In this document: positions 5,453-5,500 of the stretch, piece after piece
Layout of the letters: each line of letters starts with the position of its first letter
How positions within the stretch are numbered: position 1 is the stretch's first letter
Made by a program: the position numbers and the translations under genes
Notes under the pieces: generated by a model
Told to the model about the DNA's origin: nothing
Database searches by the model: none
Seen by the model: only the letters and a program-made list of their open reading frames with translations
Assembly (NCBI GenBank): GCA_023436925.1
Contig: JAEZHJ010000053.1
Span: 1-5,500, forward strand
Origin: Actinomycetes bacterium
GTDB taxonomy: Bacteria > Actinomycetota > Actinomycetes > Propionibacteriales > Propionibacteriaceae
DNA length: 5,500 nucleotides
Direction of reading: 5' to 3'

Positions 5453-5500
5453 GTGCGTCTGCTGATTGCCCGCTGCCAGGTCGACTATGCCGGACGGCTC
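5453..5500 (+). CDS. nucS: Mismatch-specific endonuclease NucS/EndoMS (3'-truncated by window edge)
   Basis: Only 16 codons are present, read from GTG as M-R-L-L-I-A-R-C-Q-V-D-Y-A-G-R-L. This matches the characteristic opening of actinobacterial NucS (R-L-x-I-A-x-C-x-V-D-Y-x-G-R-L), whose N-terminal domain binds DNA and whose C-terminal RecB-like nuclease cuts both strands at mismatches. NucS provides the non-canonical mismatch repair of actinomycetes that lack MutS/MutL. The nuclease domain lies outside the window and cannot be checked. The start agrees with the family and with a -10 box 6 nt upstream. It is divergent from the zinc-ribbon operon across an 85-bp gap. Confidence 0.85.
   Translation, partial: MRLLIARCQVDYAGRL

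Overview
This is a GC-rich window of ordinary chromosomal housekeeping genes from an actinomycete. The pointers are very GC-rich third codon positions, frequent GTG starts, a DUF2550-type membrane protein directly after atpC, and what looks like the first codons of the actinobacterial/archaeal mismatch endonuclease NucS at the right edge. Propionibacteriales or a close relative is my guess, partly from the PduO-type corrinoid adenosyltransferase next to the atp operon; the sequence alone does not prove it.

Layout. Positions 1-2055 (+) are the 3' end of the F-type ATP synthase operon: atpD lacking its N-terminus, atpC one base later, then a single-pass DUF2550-type protein. Positions 2000-2698 (-) encode a PduO-type ATP:cob(I)alamin adenosyltransferase that converges on the DUF2550 gene and overlaps it by 56 bp. 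A 78-bp divergent gap separates it from 2777-3454 (+), an exported cyclophilin-type peptidyl-prolyl isomerase with a lipobox. From 5367 down to 3456 (-) lies a three-gene unit joined by start/stop overlaps: a small zinc-ribbon protein, an alpha/beta hydrolase, and a two-part protein with a C-terminal coiled coil. Its last gene ends 1 bp from the cyclophilin stop. An 85-bp divergent gap (5368-5452) then leads into nucS (+), which runs out of the window after 16 codons.

How the genes fit together. AtpD and AtpC are F1 subunits. The other units look independent: cofactor supply (adenosylcobalamin), folding of exported proteins, and a small operon of unknown role facing a DNA-repair gene. Coding density is extreme: both convergent junctions have no intergenic room for a terminator, and the only non-coding stretches over 25 bp are the two divergent promoter regions.

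The best leads are regulatory. Three genes (adenosyltransferase, zinc-ribbon protein, nucS) show a -10-like hexamer ending exactly 6 nt before the start codon and no Shine-Dalgarno, the geometry of leaderless transcripts. Two CGGATCCG palindromes, 25 bp centre to centre, lie upstream of nucS. I see no mobile element, CRISPR array, RNA gene or phage remnant, and no convincing evidence of a wholly new system.
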